Shown: piece by piece, positions 8,358-16,831 of the stretch | Layout: every line of letters starts with the position of its first letter | How positions within the stretch are numbered: the stretch's first letter is position 1 | From: Leucobacter sp. OLIS6 | GTDB lineage: Bacteria; Actinomycetota; Actinomycetes; Actinomycetales; Microbacteriaceae | Assembly (NCBI RefSeq): GCF_002752355.1 | Contig: NZ_MRAV01000011.1 | Span: forward strand, 490,439-554,438 | DNA: 64,000 bases | Direction: 5' to 3' | Notes under the pieces: generated by a model | What the model was told of the DNA's origin: nothing | Seen by the model: the letters and a program-made list of their open reading frames with translations, nothing else | Database searches by the model: none | Program-made: the position numbers and the translations under genes

Positions 8358-9385
8358 GCGCCGTGCTGCCCGGTCGCGTGCTCCGCGTCGGATCGCTGTC
8401 GCTGCGGATCCGTCCGCGCGCCGCGATCGTTGCGATCCTCGCGTTCGCGGTGCTGGCCGGGCTCCTCGGCGCTTCCCTGTCGGTCGGTTCCACCCGGATC
8501 GGGCTCGACGAGCTCGCCGCGGTCGCCTCCGGCGATGCTCGCCCGTCGCTCGTGCGCTCCGTGCTCGGTCGGCGCCTGCCCCGGGCGCTCACCGCGGCCC
8601 TGGTGGGCGCGCTGCTCGGCATGAGCGGGGCCGTGTTCCAGTCGCTGTCGCGCAATCCGCTCGGTTCGCCCGACATCATCGGGTTCACCTCGGGCGCCGC
8701 GACCGCCGCGGTCTTCCAGATCGTCGTGCTCGGCGGCGGGTTGATCGCGACCGCGGCGGCAGCGGTGCTCGGCGGGATCGCCACGGCGATCGTCGTCTAC
8801 CTGCTCGCCCGTCGCGACGGCGTGACGGGAGGCCTCCGGCTCGTACTGGTCGGCATCGGCGTGGGAGCGGTCGTGAGTGCGCTCTCATCGCTGCTCATCG
8901 CCCGTGCCGATGTCGACGATGCGCTGCTGGCGCAGCTCTGGAGCTCGGGCTCCCTCGTCGGACGCGGATGGCCGCACGTCTGGGCCCTGCTGATCGCCGC
9001 CGCGGTCACCGTGCCGCTCCTGGTGGCGCTCTGCCGGAGTCTCGCGATCATGGAGATGGGCGACGACACGGCGAGCGGCGTGGGCGTGGCAGCCGAACGC
9101 ACGCGCCTGGGCGCGATGCTCCTCGCGGTGGGCCTGGCGGCCGCCGCGACGGCCGCGGCCGGCCCGATCGCATTCATCGCGTTCGCTGCAGGGCAGATCG
9201 CGCGCAGGCTCGCACCGGTGCCCGGCGTCCTCATCGGCCTCTCCGCCCTGGTCGGTGCAGTGCTCCTCGTCGGCGCGGACCTGCTCGCACAGAACCTCGA
9301 CATCGGGCTGCGCACCCCGGTCGGCCTCGTCACGAGCGTCCTCGGCGGCGCCTATCTCCTCTGGCTCCTCGCCCGCCGCATCTGA
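8354..9385 (+). CDS. fepG: Ferric-siderophore ABC transporter permease, second subunit (FecCD family)
   Basis: 343 residues, starting at a GTG that overlaps the previous stop (GTGA). FecCD motifs: GRRLPRALTAALVGALLGMSGA, RNPLGSPDIIGFTSGA and GPIAFIAFAAGQIARRL. SPDIIG instead of DPGILG is typical of the second permease in FepD/FepG pairs. Works as a heterodimer with the preceding permease. Confidence 0.92.
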   Translation: MSAVLPGRVLRVGSLSLRIRPRAAIVAILAFAVLAGLLGASLSVGSTRIGLDELAAVASGDARPSLVRSVLGRRLPRALTAALVGALLGMSGAVFQSLSRNPLGSPDIIGFTSGAATAAVFQIVVLGGGLIATAAAAVLGGIATAIVVYLLARRDGVTGGLRLVLVGIGVGAVVSALSSLLIARADVDDALLAQLWSSGSLVGRGWPHVWALLIAAAVTVPLLVALCRSLAIMEMGDDTASGVGVAAERTRLGAMLLAVGLAAAATAAAGPIAFIAFAAGQIARRLAPVPGVLIGLSALVGAVLLVGADLLAQNLDIGLRTPVGLVTSVLGGAYLLWLLARRI

Positions 9386-9395
9386 AGGGACCCCG

Positions 9396-10322
9396 ATGAC
9401 GTTTCCTCGAACCTCCCGATCCGCGCCCGAACTGGCGACGGCGGACCTCACCCTTCGCTACGGCGACCGCACCGTCGTCTCGGATCTCGAACTCGTCCTG
9501 CCGAGCGGCGGATTCACGGTGATCATCGGCCCGAACGGATGCGGCAAGTCGACGCTGCTACGCTCCCTGGCGCGGGCCGTGCAGCCGAGCGAGGGCACCG
9601 TATCGCTCGATGGCCGCGACCTCGCCTCGTTCGGTCGAAAGGACCTCGCGAAGCGCATCGGGATCCTCGCGCAGTCCCCGGTCGCACCGGCGGCGATCAC
9701 CGTCGCCGATCTCGTGGCGAGAGGCCGGCATCCGCACCAGAGTCTGCTGCGGCAGTGGAGCCGAGCGGACGAGTCCGCGGTCGCCTCCGCGCTCGCCGAG
9801 GTCGGCATGGAAGAGCTCTCCGACCGGCTCGTCGAGGAGCTCAGCGGCGGGCAGCGGCAGCGGGCCTGGATCGCGATGGCGCTCGCACAGGAGACGCCGC
9901 TGCTGCTGCTCGACGAACCGACGACCTACCTCGACATCGCTCATCAGATCGAGGTGCTCGATCTGCTCTCGCGTCTGCACGCCGATGGACGCACGCTCGT
10001 CGCCGTGCTGCACGACCTCAATCTCGCGGCGCGCTACGCGAGCCACATCGTCGCGATGCGGGACGGCGTCATCGCCGCGCAGGGAAGCCCCGCCGAGGTG
10101 ATCACCCCCGATCTGCTGCGGCGCGTGTTCGACCTCGACGCGCTCGTGCTCGACGATCCCGAAACGGGGGCGCCGCTCATCGTCCCGCGCGACCGTCGCG
10201 GCGGCTCCCGCCCTCCCGTCCCCATTCCCGAACCGGACCGAGGACGCGCGGTCCCGATCGTACCGACCACCCCGATCGCCGCGGCCGGTTCCGCGGCAGA
10301 AACCAGGAGTATCCGCTCATGA
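9396..10322 (+). CDS. fepC: Ferric-siderophore ABC transporter ATP-binding protein
   Basis: 308 residues from ATG 9396; upstream in-frame codons belong to the permease gene. Walker A is GPNGCGKST, the signature is [17 protein letters not shown], Walker B is LLLLDEPTTYLD and the switch is VLHDLN. This is the FepC/FhuC group. A 40-residue Pro/Arg-rich tail follows the ATPase domain and is longer than usual. The stop overlaps the start of the SIP gene (ATGA). Confidence 0.93.
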   Translation: MTFPRTSRSAPELATADLTLRYGDRTVVSDLELVLPSGGFTVIIGPNGCGKSTLLRSLARAVQPSEGTVSLDGRDLASFGRKDLAKRIGILAQSPVAPAAITVADLVARGRHPHQSLLRQWSRADESAVASALAEVGMEELSDRLVEELSGGQRQRAWIAMALAQETPLLLLDEPTTYLDIAHQIEVLDLLSRLHADGRTLVAVLHDLNLAARYASHIVAMRDGVIAAQGSPAEVITPDLLRRVFDLDALVLDDPETGAPLIVPRDRRGGSRPPVPIPEPDRGRAVPIVPTTPIAAAGSAAETRSIRS

Positions 10323-11149
10323 CCGATTCCACCCCGATGCACCGCACCTCGGCGATCCGCTCCGCCGATCACAACCGGGGGCTGCAGCTCGCCACCGCGA
10401 CAGCGCGGGCGATCTCCGAGATCACCCCGCAGCTCGTGCGCATCGTGCTGCACATCCCCGGCCTGTCCGATGAGCCGCTCTGGCTGCGCCCGAATGTCGC
10501 GATCCGCTTCTACCTCGATGATCGTTTCGGTTCCACGTCACGTGTCTATACGGTGCGATCCGGCGATCCCGTGACCGAGACGATCGAGGTCGACGTGGTG
10601 CGGCACGGTGCATCGAGCCCGATGATGCAGTGGCTCGACACCCTCGCCATCGGCGACACCGTCGAGTTCGGCGGGCCGCGACCGCACTTCCCCATCCCCG
10701 AGCGTGCAGGCCGGGAAGCGGTGCTGTTCGCCGACGCCACCGCGATCCCCGCACTGTATGCGATTCTGCAGCAGGCCGACGCCTCGCTATCGGCCCGCGG
10801 TTGGATCGCCACCGACGACGACGTCGCGTTCGCCGAGCTGCCGGATCTGCCGGGCGTATCTCTCGAGCAGGTGCGGCCGGGGGACGGCTTCGACGCGCAG
10901 CTCGGGACGATCGAGGACCCGTCCGCGCTGGTCGTCTGGGGCGCCGGAGAGCGGGATGAGATGAAGCGGATCCGGTCCTTCTTCCGCAACGAGCACGGGC
11001 TCGGGAAGGACGACGTGGCCGTGTTCGGCTACTGGAAGCGCGGGACGACGAACTCCGAGATCGATGCCCAGCGTCTCGTCGCCTACGAGCAGGTCCTGGC
11101 CGACGGCGGGACCGTGGGCGACCTCGACGATCTCGCGCTCGCGATCTAG
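10319..11149 (+). CDS. Siderophore-interacting protein (SIP), FAD-dependent ferric-siderophore reductase
   Basis: 276 residues. The N-terminal half is an FAD-binding beta-barrel (SRVYTVRS is the FAD-contact motif, followed by VDVVRHG and MMQWLDTLAIGDTVEFGGPRPHF), and the C-terminal half is the SIP NAD(P)H-binding fold (LFADATAIPALYAIL, VWGAGERDEMKRIRSFFRNEHGL, GYWKRGTTN). The ViuB/YqjH family releases iron in the cytosol by reducing the imported ferric siderophore. Last gene of the operon; overlaps the ATPase stop by 4 bp. Confidence 0.92.
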   Translation: MTDSTPMHRTSAIRSADHNRGLQLATATARAISEITPQLVRIVLHIPGLSDEPLWLRPNVAIRFYLDDRFGSTSRVYTVRSGDPVTETIEVDVVRHGASSPMMQWLDTLAIGDTVEFGGPRPHFPIPERAGREAVLFADATAIPALYAILQQADASLSARGWIATDDDVAFAELPDLPGVSLEQVRPGDGFDAQLGTIEDPSALVVWGAGERDEMKRIRSFFRNEHGLGKDDVAVFGYWKRGTTNSEIDAQRLVAYEQVLADGGTVGDLDDLALAI

Positions 11150-11153
11150 GCGG

Positions 11154-11205
11154 CGCGAACCCGTCGGGCCCCGCAGCGAATGCTTCGGAGCCCGACGGGT
11201 TCGCG
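11154..11205. terminator. Strong hairpin between convergent genes
   Basis: A perfect 16-bp stem (11154-11169 with 11190-11205) and a 20-nt loop fill the gap between the SIP gene and the DUF2076 gene, placed to stop transcription from both sides. Confidence 0.8.
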
Positions 11206-11212
11206 GAACGGG

Positions 11213-11857
11213 TCAGACGTCCCAGCCGCCTCCGGCGTCCCAACCACCGGCATCCCAGCCGCCGCCGTCCGGGGCCGCCTGGTCGGCGGCGCCCTGGTCG
11301 TACGCAGCCTGCTCGGCATCGCCCTGGGGCTCGCCCGGCGCGTCGGTGTTCTGCGCGCCGTCGCCGGCGAACAGGTTCGAGATGCTCGACGCGAGCAGCA
11401 CGCCCCCGGCGACGCCGAGCGCTCCGGCCGCCGCGGTGCGGAGGAAACTGCCGCCTCCGCTCGCGGCGGGGGCGCCCAGAACGGGGCCGGAGGCACCCGG
11501 ATGCGGCTGGGCGGGCGCGGCGGCGCCCGGGGGAGCCTGCTGAGCGTACGCGGCACCCCGGCTCGGTGCCGGTGTCTCCGGCTCGCCTCCGCCGAACAGG
11601 CTGTCGAGGAACCCGCGGCGCGGTGCCGGCTCGGCACGCGACTCGAGTTCGTGCTCGAGCTCGGCGATCCGATCCTGCGAGCCGCGCAGCGCCTGCTCCT
11701 GCAGCAGCACGGCCTGGACGAGGACGTACAGTGAGTCCGGGATGCGACCGATCTGCTCGAAGATCAACCGTTCGGCATCAGGATCCTTGGCGGGGGGTCC
11801 TGCAGCGCGGATGCGGTCGGCCAGGTCGGTGATGAGGCGGGCGTCTGCGGCGTCCAT
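11213..11857 (-). CDS. DUF2076 family protein
   Basis: 214 residues from ATG 11857, behind AGAAAGGACC. An N-terminal helical segment (residues 1-75: DARLITDLADRIR, KDPDAERLIFEQIG, YVLVQAVLLQEQAL) is the DUF2076 signature. A low-complexity Ala/Pro region follows, then a hydrophobic Gly/Ala segment (about 135-160) and an acidic tail ending in repeated GGWDAGG-like units, another family trait. Function unknown. No signal peptide is visible. Confidence 0.75.
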   Translation of the reverse strand: MDAADARLITDLADRIRAAGPPAKDPDAERLIFEQIGRIPDSLYVLVQAVLLQEQALRGSQDRIAELEHELESRAEPAPRRGFLDSLFGGGEPETPAPSRGAAYAQQAPPGAAAPAQPHPGASGPVLGAPAASGGGSFLRTAAAGALGVAGGVLLASSISNLFAGDGAQNTDAPGEPQGDAEQAAYDQGAADQAAPDGGGWDAGGWDAGGGWDV

Positions 11858-12056
11858 GAGGGTCCTTTCTCGGCGGCGGCCCGTGCGCTTGCACGCTCCG
11901 GGTGCTCTCGTCGGTGGACTTCCCACGCTAGGAACCGCCGCATTGCCCGAGCCGGGAGGATGCTGCGGAGCGGCTGCGAGCCGCACGAAGACTGGAGTTC
12001 TCCACTGTTCAGCGGGACCGCCGCGTCGCTCCCGCACCGCGCGGGGGCGGCGGTGC

Positions 12057-12377
12057 TCAGCGCGAGAGCGCCCGGTCGATCTGCGCCGCGAACTCAACCG
12101 GGGGCATCGCGCCGGTGAGTCCGTCGAGCACGCGATCGCCCCGCTGCACGACGAACGATGGCACCGCGGTCACCCGGTAGTTCGCCGCGAGCCCGGGGTG
12201 CGCGTCGATGTCGACGCGAGCGACCTCGACCCGATCCTCGTTCTCGGCCGCGAAGCGGTCGACGACGGGGATCATGGCGCGGCAGGGGGCGCACCACTCG
12301 GCCCAGAACTGGATGAGGACGGGGCGGTCGCCGTCGAGCGCGGTCTGCAGCGTGGTCGCGGTGGCTTCGATGGTCAT
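12057..12377 (-). CDS. Thioredoxin
   Basis: 106 residues, the normal length of a single thioredoxin domain. The active site is FWAEWCAPCRAM around residue 30 (WCAPC, a variant of the classical WCGPC) and the cis-proline loop is TAVPSFVV. It reduces disulfides in cytosolic proteins. ATG 12377 was chosen because it opens directly before the first beta strand; an upstream in-frame start would add an unrelated Arg-rich leader. Lies 105 bp downstream of the MarR gene on the same strand. Confidence 0.9.
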   Translation of the reverse strand: MTIEATATTLQTALDGDRPVLIQFWAEWCAPCRAMIPVVDRFAAENEDRVEVARVDIDAHPGLAANYRVTAVPSFVVQRGDRVLDGLTGAMPPVEFAAQIDRALSR

Positions 12378-12482
12378 GGGATCTTCCCTCCGGTCGGTGT
12401 CGGAGGTTCCAGGTTCCCGGGGGGCCGGAGAGCGCAGCAAGCGGTTCTGCCGTATCGGCAAAGGGGTCGACCGGACGGAATA

Positions 12483-13004
12483 TCAGCCGGCCATGCGGCG
12501 CTGTTCTTCGGCCAGATCATCGAGGGAGGCTGCGATCCGGGCGATGACCGAGGCGGCGAGTTCGGCATCCCGATCGTCCAGCTCGTCGATCTGCTCGACG
12601 AGGCGCGCGTGATGCGAGCCGATGGCGAGATCGACCTGCTGCACGGCCGCGGGGGTGGGGACGAGGACGCTGGCGCGCCGATCGCTCGGGTGCTTCATCC
12701 GTTCCACGTATCCGCGTCCGACGAGCCGATCGATGACGTTGGTGATGTTGGCGCTCGAGGTGCCGAGCATGACGATGAGGTCCTTCGCCCCGATACTGCG
12801 CTCGTCGCGTTGCGCCTGGACCAGGTAGCGGAGGGCGCGGAGGTCGAGGTTGGACAGGCTCGAGGAGGTGAGCGCGCGGTGTTCCTGCACGTGCTCCGCG
12901 CGGCGCAGGCGAAGCAGCGCCGATGCGAGTTCGCGGCCGGCGTCGGACCTCGGCGGCTCGGCGTAGAGGTGCTCCTGCTCGTGGCGAATGATGTTCTGCG
13001 GCAT
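12483..13004 (-). CDS. MarR family transcriptional regulator
   Basis: 173 residues. The winged-helix core lies at about residues 50-115, with IGAKDLIVMLGTSSANITNVIDRLVGRG as recognition helix region and VERMKHPSDRRASVLV as the wing containing the conserved DRR motif. Followed by a thioredoxin gene and preceded by a small conserved gene, Dps and stress-type membrane genes on the same strand, so oxidative-stress or envelope-stress control is a reasonable inference. Confidence 0.88.
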   Translation of the reverse strand: MPQNIIRHEQEHLYAEPPRSDAGRELASALLRLRRAEHVQEHRALTSSSLSNLDLRALRYLVQAQRDERSIGAKDLIVMLGTSSANITNVIDRLVGRGYVERMKHPSDRRASVLVPTPAAVQQVDLAIGSHHARLVEQIDELDDRDAELAASVIARIAASLDDLAEEQRRMAG

Positions 13005-13028
13005 CTCACCCTCCGATGAGAATAGGGA

Positions 13029-13259
13029 CTAGTGGTTGGTGGGGCGGGCGATGCGCTTCTGGGCGTCCGCGAGCGTCAGGAACACCCCGAGCGGCCGATG
13101 GAGCGCGTCGAAGGCGATGAAGCCCTGACGGTGCTCCTCGATGGTTCCGAGGAACTCGCCGGGGCGGTTCCCGGCCCAGAAGCCGGGCTCCACCTCGGTC
13201 CACACCTCCGCCTGCGGCGGGGATTCTGCCGATGCCCGTTCCGGAGCGATCAACGTCAT
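13029..13259 (-). CDS. Small hypothetical protein
   Basis: 76 residues with an ordered-looking core (VWTEVEPGFWAGNRPGEFLG, GFIAFDALHRPLGVF) and no signal or membrane segment. Lies 24 bp upstream of the MarR gene on the same strand. I do not recognise a named family. Codon usage and spacing support it being real. Confidence 0.6.
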   Translation of the reverse strand: MTLIAPERASAESPPQAEVWTEVEPGFWAGNRPGEFLGTIEEHRQGFIAFDALHRPLGVFLTLADAQKRIARPTNH

Positions 13260-13395
13260 TGTGGGTCTCCAGTATAAAAGTTCGCTGCTCGTGGGATCCG
13301 TTCGAGCCGCTGCAGCAGCGAAGAGTCGAGGGAGGGACAGGGGGTCGCTGCGGGGCCGGGAGTCTGTGCACCCGGCCCCGCCCGAGGTCCACGGT

Positions 13396-13938
13396 TCAGC
13401 GGCCGCCGGGGGTGCGGAGTTCCGCCCCCATGAACCAGGCCTGCTGCTCGAGCTTCACGATGAACTCGTGCAGCACGTCCGCCGAAGCCGGGTCGGCCTC
13501 GTCGACGACGTCATGGACCTCGCGCATCGTGCGTACGGCGGCTTCGGTGGCGCGCACCATCTCCCGGATCGCGTCGTGCGTCAGGATCTCGCCGTCCGGG
13601 AACTCGGGGAGCGAGGTCTGCCCGGCCATCACGCTGGGGCGGCCGTCCGGGGCCGCGTGCAACGCCCGCATGCGCTCCGCGACCGTGTCGGCACCGTCCC
13701 GTGCCACGCTCACCAGTTCGTCCAGATTGAGGTGGAGGTCACGGAAGTTCGGCCCGACGATGTTCCAATGGGCCTGCTTGCCGACTGTGTGCAGTGCGAT
13801 CAGGTCGACCAGTACCTTCTGGAGCGCGTCGCGCAGGGCGCGCGGCGCGATGAACCCGGTCTCCGCCTCCTGGAGGTCGGTCGCCCGGTCCCCCCGAGGG
13901 TTCGGGAGGGTGATCGTGTCGACGTTCTCGGCAGTCAT
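13396..13938 (-). CDS. dps: Dps-family DNA-binding ferritin-like protein
   Basis: 180 residues. The ferroxidase ligands typical of Dps sit in KQAHWNIVGPNFRDLHLNLDEL (His and Asp/Glu positions) around residues 55-75. The four-helix bundle continues to the end. The family forms 12-mers that oxidise and store Fe(II) and protect DNA from peroxide. No DtxR-like box was seen directly upstream. Neighbouring GlsB-like and CsbD genes suggest a general stress context. Confidence 0.93.
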   Translation of the reverse strand: MTAENVDTITLPNPRGDRATDLQEAETGFIAPRALRDALQKVLVDLIALHTVGKQAHWNIVGPNFRDLHLNLDELVSVARDGADTVAERMRALHAAPDGRPSVMAGQTSLPEFPDGEILTHDAIREMVRATEAAVRTMREVHDVVDEADPASADVLHEFIVKLEQQAWFMGAELRTPGGR

Positions 13939-13977
13939 GTCGTTCCCTTCGCTCGTCTCAGTTTCGGCTGTCGCGCG

Positions 13978-14241
13978 TCACTCGCGCTTGCGGCCGGTGA
14001 CCAGTCCGTAGATCAGCAGCACCACGATGGAGCCGACGATCGCCAGGATCCAGGTCTGGAAGGAGAAGAAGTCCTGCAGCGGAGCGTTGAACAGCAAGCT
14101 GCCCAACCAGCCGCCCAGGAGCGCTCCGACGACGCCCAGCAGCAGCGTCGCGAACCAGCCGCCGCCCTGCCGCCCGGGCAGGATCGCCTTTGCGATCGCG
14201 CCTGCGATCAGGCCCAGCAGCAGAAATCCAAGAAATCCCAT
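13978..14241 (-). CDS. GlsB/YeaQ/YmgE family stress-response membrane protein
   Basis: 87 residues with three hydrophobic segments. The family pattern is clear: GLIAGAIAKAILPGRQGGGW, LLLGVVGALLGGWLG and a short basic C-terminus. Members are small inner-membrane proteins induced by stress (transglycosylase-associated family) with no settled biochemical function. Sits between Dps and CsbD genes in the same orientation. Confidence 0.92.
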   Translation of the reverse strand: MGFLGFLLLGLIAGAIAKAILPGRQGGGWFATLLLGVVGALLGGWLGSLLFNAPLQDFFSFQTWILAIVGSIVVLLIYGLVTGRKRE

Positions 14242-14304
14242 GATCGTTCTCCTCGTGCGTCGGTGGGGGAATCACCGGTGCCCGCGGCACCGGATCTCGG
14301 GCGC

Positions 14305-14490
14305 TCAGTTGTCGAACGCGTCCTTGACGGCATCCTTCGCCTTCTCGGCGGTCTGCTTGAGGTCGCCCTTGGCCTGGGTCGCCTTGCCCTCCGCGACCTT
14401 CGCGTCGTCGCCGGTGGCCTTGCCGACCAGTTCCTCCGCCTTGCCCTTCAGCTTGTCCATGCCGGCCGAAATCTTGTTCTCGGTGCTCAT
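14305..14490 (-). CDS. CsbD family stress protein
   Basis: 61 residues from ATG 14490 with an AGAGGA ribosome binding site. Sequence is the usual CsbD helical pattern: SAGMDKLKGKAEELVGKATGD, EGKATQAKGDLKQTAEKAKDAVKDAF. Family members are abundant, highly charged general-stress proteins of unknown mechanism (sigma-B regulated in Bacillus). Confidence 0.92.
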   Translation of the reverse strand: MSTENKISAGMDKLKGKAEELVGKATGDDAKVAEGKATQAKGDLKQTAEKAKDAVKDAFDN

Positions 14491-14529
14491 GTCCGGGTCC
14501 TCTCGTTGTGGCAGTGATTGGAATACAAG

Positions 14530-14550
14530 CTCAGTAAGTATCTCACTGAG
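14530..14550. promoter_or_regulatory. Inverted repeat in CsbD/GNAT divergent promoter
   Basis: CTCAGT (14530-14535) and ACTGAG (14545-14550) flank a 9-bp AT-richer spacer 40-60 bp upstream of the CsbD start. Possible operator for an unknown regulator. Confidence 0.4.
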
Positions 14551-14632
14551 TGTCATAAACGTTATGGCAATTCTTTCGAGACCGCAACCCGAGCGCGCAT
14601 GAACGGCGCGAACGCGCTGAGAGACTGGGGGC

Positions 14633-15127
14633 ATGGGCATTGAAACGGTGACTGTGCGACCTGACGACGCCGAGGCGGTCGCCCTGATCCGCGAGTACCT
14701 GGGCGATGTCGTCGCGCGCTGGTGGGGGCGGCCCGCCGAAGCGCACGAGGTCGATCGCGCCGTCCGCGAGGAGCCGGCGGACGAACTCCGGGAACCGACC
14801 GGGATCCTGGTGATCGCGCGTGTCGACGGAGCGGCCGCAGGCATGGCGAGCCTGAGGTTCCCGAGCGATGGGACCGCAGAGCTCACGAAGGTGTTCGCCC
14901 GTCCCTCCGTGCGCGGTCGCGGGGTGGCGTCCGCACTGCTCGACCGTCTCGAAGCGGAAGCTCGGGAACGCGGGCTGCGGGAGGTGCGGCTCGAGACTCG
15001 GAGCGACCTCGTCGAGGCCTGCCGGATGTACGAGCGTCGCGGGTATGAGCCCGTCGCGCCGTTCAGCGATTCGCCGTACTGCGATCGCTGGTACGCGCTG
15101 CAGCTCGCGGCGGCGCCGGAGCGGTGA
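14633..15127 (+). CDS. GNAT family N-acetyltransferase
   Basis: 164 residues. The acetyl-CoA binding motif A is VFARPSVRGRGVASALLDRLEAEAR (R-x-x-G-x-G/A) in the centre, with GIETVTVRPDD as first strand and ACRMYERRGYEPVAPF as the usual C-terminal motif. Acyl acceptor unknown. Preceded by a weak -10-like GAGACT that would put the transcript start on the ATG. Confidence 0.9.
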   Translation: MGIETVTVRPDDAEAVALIREYLGDVVARWWGRPAEAHEVDRAVREEPADELREPTGILVIARVDGAAAGMASLRFPSDGTAELTKVFARPSVRGRGVASALLDRLEAEARERGLREVRLETRSDLVEACRMYERRGYEPVAPFSDSPYCDRWYALQLAAAPER

Positions 15128-15186
15128 CCCGGGGTCGGGCTACGCCTCCTGGCATCCGCCGTTCGGCACGAGCCTGAGGCTCGTCC

Positions 15187-15246
15187 CACGCGCAAACGGG
15201 GAGGCCCCCACCGCCGAAGCGGTGGGGGCCTCCCCGTTTGCGCGTG
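15187..15246. terminator. 28-bp perfect hairpin, bidirectional terminator
   Basis: 15187-15214 and 15219-15246 are exact reverse complements with only a CGAA tetraloop between them. It sits between the convergent GNAT and DUF4190 genes. Confidence 0.85.
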
Positions 15247-15253
15247 CGAATGC

Positions 15254-15769
15254 TCAGTAGGAGCTGTTCATCACGCTCGTCATGATGATGACGCCGATGA
15301 TCGAGCTCGACAGCGAGCAGAGGATGCCGATGGCGCCGGTGATGATGCCGGTGAGCGCCATCCCCTTCGACTGGCCCTTGCGCAGGGCGAGGATGCCGAG
15401 GACGAGCGCGGTGATGCTCGCTCCCCAGCCGAGGATCGCGATGATCCAAGCGACGAGCAGCGAGACGATGCCGAGGATCATGCTCGTGATCGCCATGCCG
15501 TTCGAAGCCGAAGCGGGTGCCGTGTAGGACGCGGTGTAGGTCGGAGCCTGCGGGGCCGCGGGCGCGCCGTAGGCGGGGGCCCCGGTCGCGGGTGCGCCGT
15601 AGGCGGGAGCCGCCGGTGCCGTGGGTGCCTGGTGCGCGGGGGTCGGGGTTCCGGGTGCCTGCGGCGCTGAGGTCTCCTGCGGCGCTGAAGTCTCCTGCGG
15701 CTGCGGGGCGGCCGAGGGAACCTGGGGCTGATCTGCGGGCTGCTGGCCGTTCGGCTGCGTGTCTGACAT
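15254..15769 (-). CDS. DUF4190-type membrane protein with Pro/Ala-rich N-terminus
   Basis: 171 residues. The first 85 are a disordered Pro/Gln/Ala tail containing repeated APAYGAPA units. The rest has two membrane helices (MAITSMILGIVSLLVAWIIAILGWG and MALTGIITGAIGILCSLSSSIIGVII), with the ALRKGQSKGMALTGI loop typical of DUF4190. Function unknown; family is common in Actinobacteria envelope proteomes. The region just before its ribosome binding site contains a 14-base homopolymer. Confidence 0.82.
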   Translation of the reverse strand: MSDTQPNGQQPADQPQVPSAAPQPQETSAPQETSAPQAPGTPTPAHQAPTAPAAPAYGAPATGAPAYGAPAAPQAPTYTASYTAPASASNGMAITSMILGIVSLLVAWIIAILGWGASITALVLGILALRKGQSKGMALTGIITGAIGILCSLSSSIIGVIIMTSVMNSSY

Positions 15770-15781
15770 GTTCGCTCTTTC

Positions 15782-15795
15782 GGGGGGGGGGGGGG
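15782..15795. repeat. Homopolymer of 14 G (C on the coding strand of the DUF4190 gene)
   Basis: An uninterrupted run of 14 G starts 12 bp beyond the start codon of the minus-strand DUF4190 gene, immediately upstream of its GAAAGAG ribosome binding site. Length may vary by slippage or may be a sequencing artefact. Confidence 0.85.
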
Positions 15796-15921
15796 TAGGT
15801 GGCGGTGCCCGCCTCGGTGCCGGCGTAGATCCGCGCGAGGTCGGGCGCTTCCATTATTCCCCGACTGCACGCACCGCCGCCGACCGTCGTTGCCGGCCCT
15901 GGGTGAGCGAAGCGGTCGGCG

Positions 15922-16686
15922 TCATCCTCTCGACGGCGAAGGGCCGGTGGGGCGCTTCGCCCGGCCGAGGAGCCCGGCGATGTCATCGGCGGGCACTTCC
16001 CGCTCAAGCGCTTTCACCAGGCCGGAACGGGTTCGGTATCCGGCGGTCCGAGCGACCTGGCCGACGGACTGGCCGCCGCGCATTCCGGCGATCGCGACGT
16101 TCAGTCGTGCGAGAGCCCGCCATCGTTGGAACGGCATGCCCGTCTCGTCCTGGAATACGCGTTGGACGTGCCGCACGCTCAGCCCCTGCTCGCTGGCGAG
16201 CTCGGCGAGAGTCCGGGTCGAACGCACTGCGGCTCGTGCGATGGGAGCTACAGCGGGATGTGAGGGGGTCTTCAGCGCGAAATAGGTGGAGCTGACGCCT
16301 CGGAGGACGTTCCCGATCGCATCGCGCAGCACGGCGACCTGCGCGCTGGAGTGCGGGGCGACTCCGAGGACCGTCGTCATGACCGCAGCGATCTCGGGGA
16401 CGACCCCGAGTTTCAGTACCGAGATCGGCGGAGAATCGGAGACGTTCAGGAAGGGGCCCAGGACGAGGCTTCCGTGCTCGTAACGCGCGGAATGGGGCAC
16501 GCCTGACGCGAGCCATACCGACTCCCGAGCCCGCAACGTCATCGGAGCATCGTTGACCACAAGGTGGGCGACACCGGTGGCCACGTAAATCAGATGGGGC
16601 ACATCGTGGGTGTGCATCGGGTGTCCGAGGAACCGGATCACGTTCTCGGGCTCCAGATGCTGCAATCGCAGCGTCGACACGGTCAT
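15922..16686 (-). CDS. AraC family transcriptional regulator
   Basis: 254 residues behind GGAGGGAGCTC. N-terminal cupin sensor with metal/ligand-type motif HPMHTHDVPHLIYVATG and WLASGVPHSARYEHGS; C-terminal AraC domain with LASEQGLSVRHVQRVFQDETGMPFQRWRA split over two helix-turn-helix motifs and VARTAGYRTRSGLVKALEREV. Divergent from the second siderophore uptake operon, with an iron box between; its regulator role there is inferred from position, as for the AraC gene beside the first uptake operon. Confidence 0.88.
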   Translation of the reverse strand: MTVSTLRLQHLEPENVIRFLGHPMHTHDVPHLIYVATGVAHLVVNDAPMTLRARESVWLASGVPHSARYEHGSLVLGPFLNVSDSPPISVLKLGVVPEIAAVMTTVLGVAPHSSAQVAVLRDAIGNVLRGVSSTYFALKTPSHPAVAPIARAAVRSTRTLAELASEQGLSVRHVQRVFQDETGMPFQRWRALARLNVAIAGMRGGQSVGQVARTAGYRTRSGLVKALEREVPADDIAGLLGRAKRPTGPSPSRG

Positions 16687-16768
16687 GAGCTCCCTCCGTG
16701 TAGCCGCCGAATGTCGTGTGGGTCTCGAGGTCGCGTCGCCTCGGGAGTTTCGGCCGCGAAAAGCAAGC

Positions 16769-16787
16769 TTAGGCTACCCTTACCAAA
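16769..16787. promoter_or_regulatory. DtxR/IdeR-type iron box
   Basis: The 19-bp site matches 15 of 19 positions of TTAGGTTAGCCTAACCTAA on the plus strand. It is 45 bp upstream of the FecB-type lipoprotein gene and 83 bp from the divergent AraC start. Confidence 0.75.
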
Positions 16788-16831
16788 TTTCCATCCGGTG
16801 CTGCCAGAGCACCGTCCCCGGAGAGGTGAAC

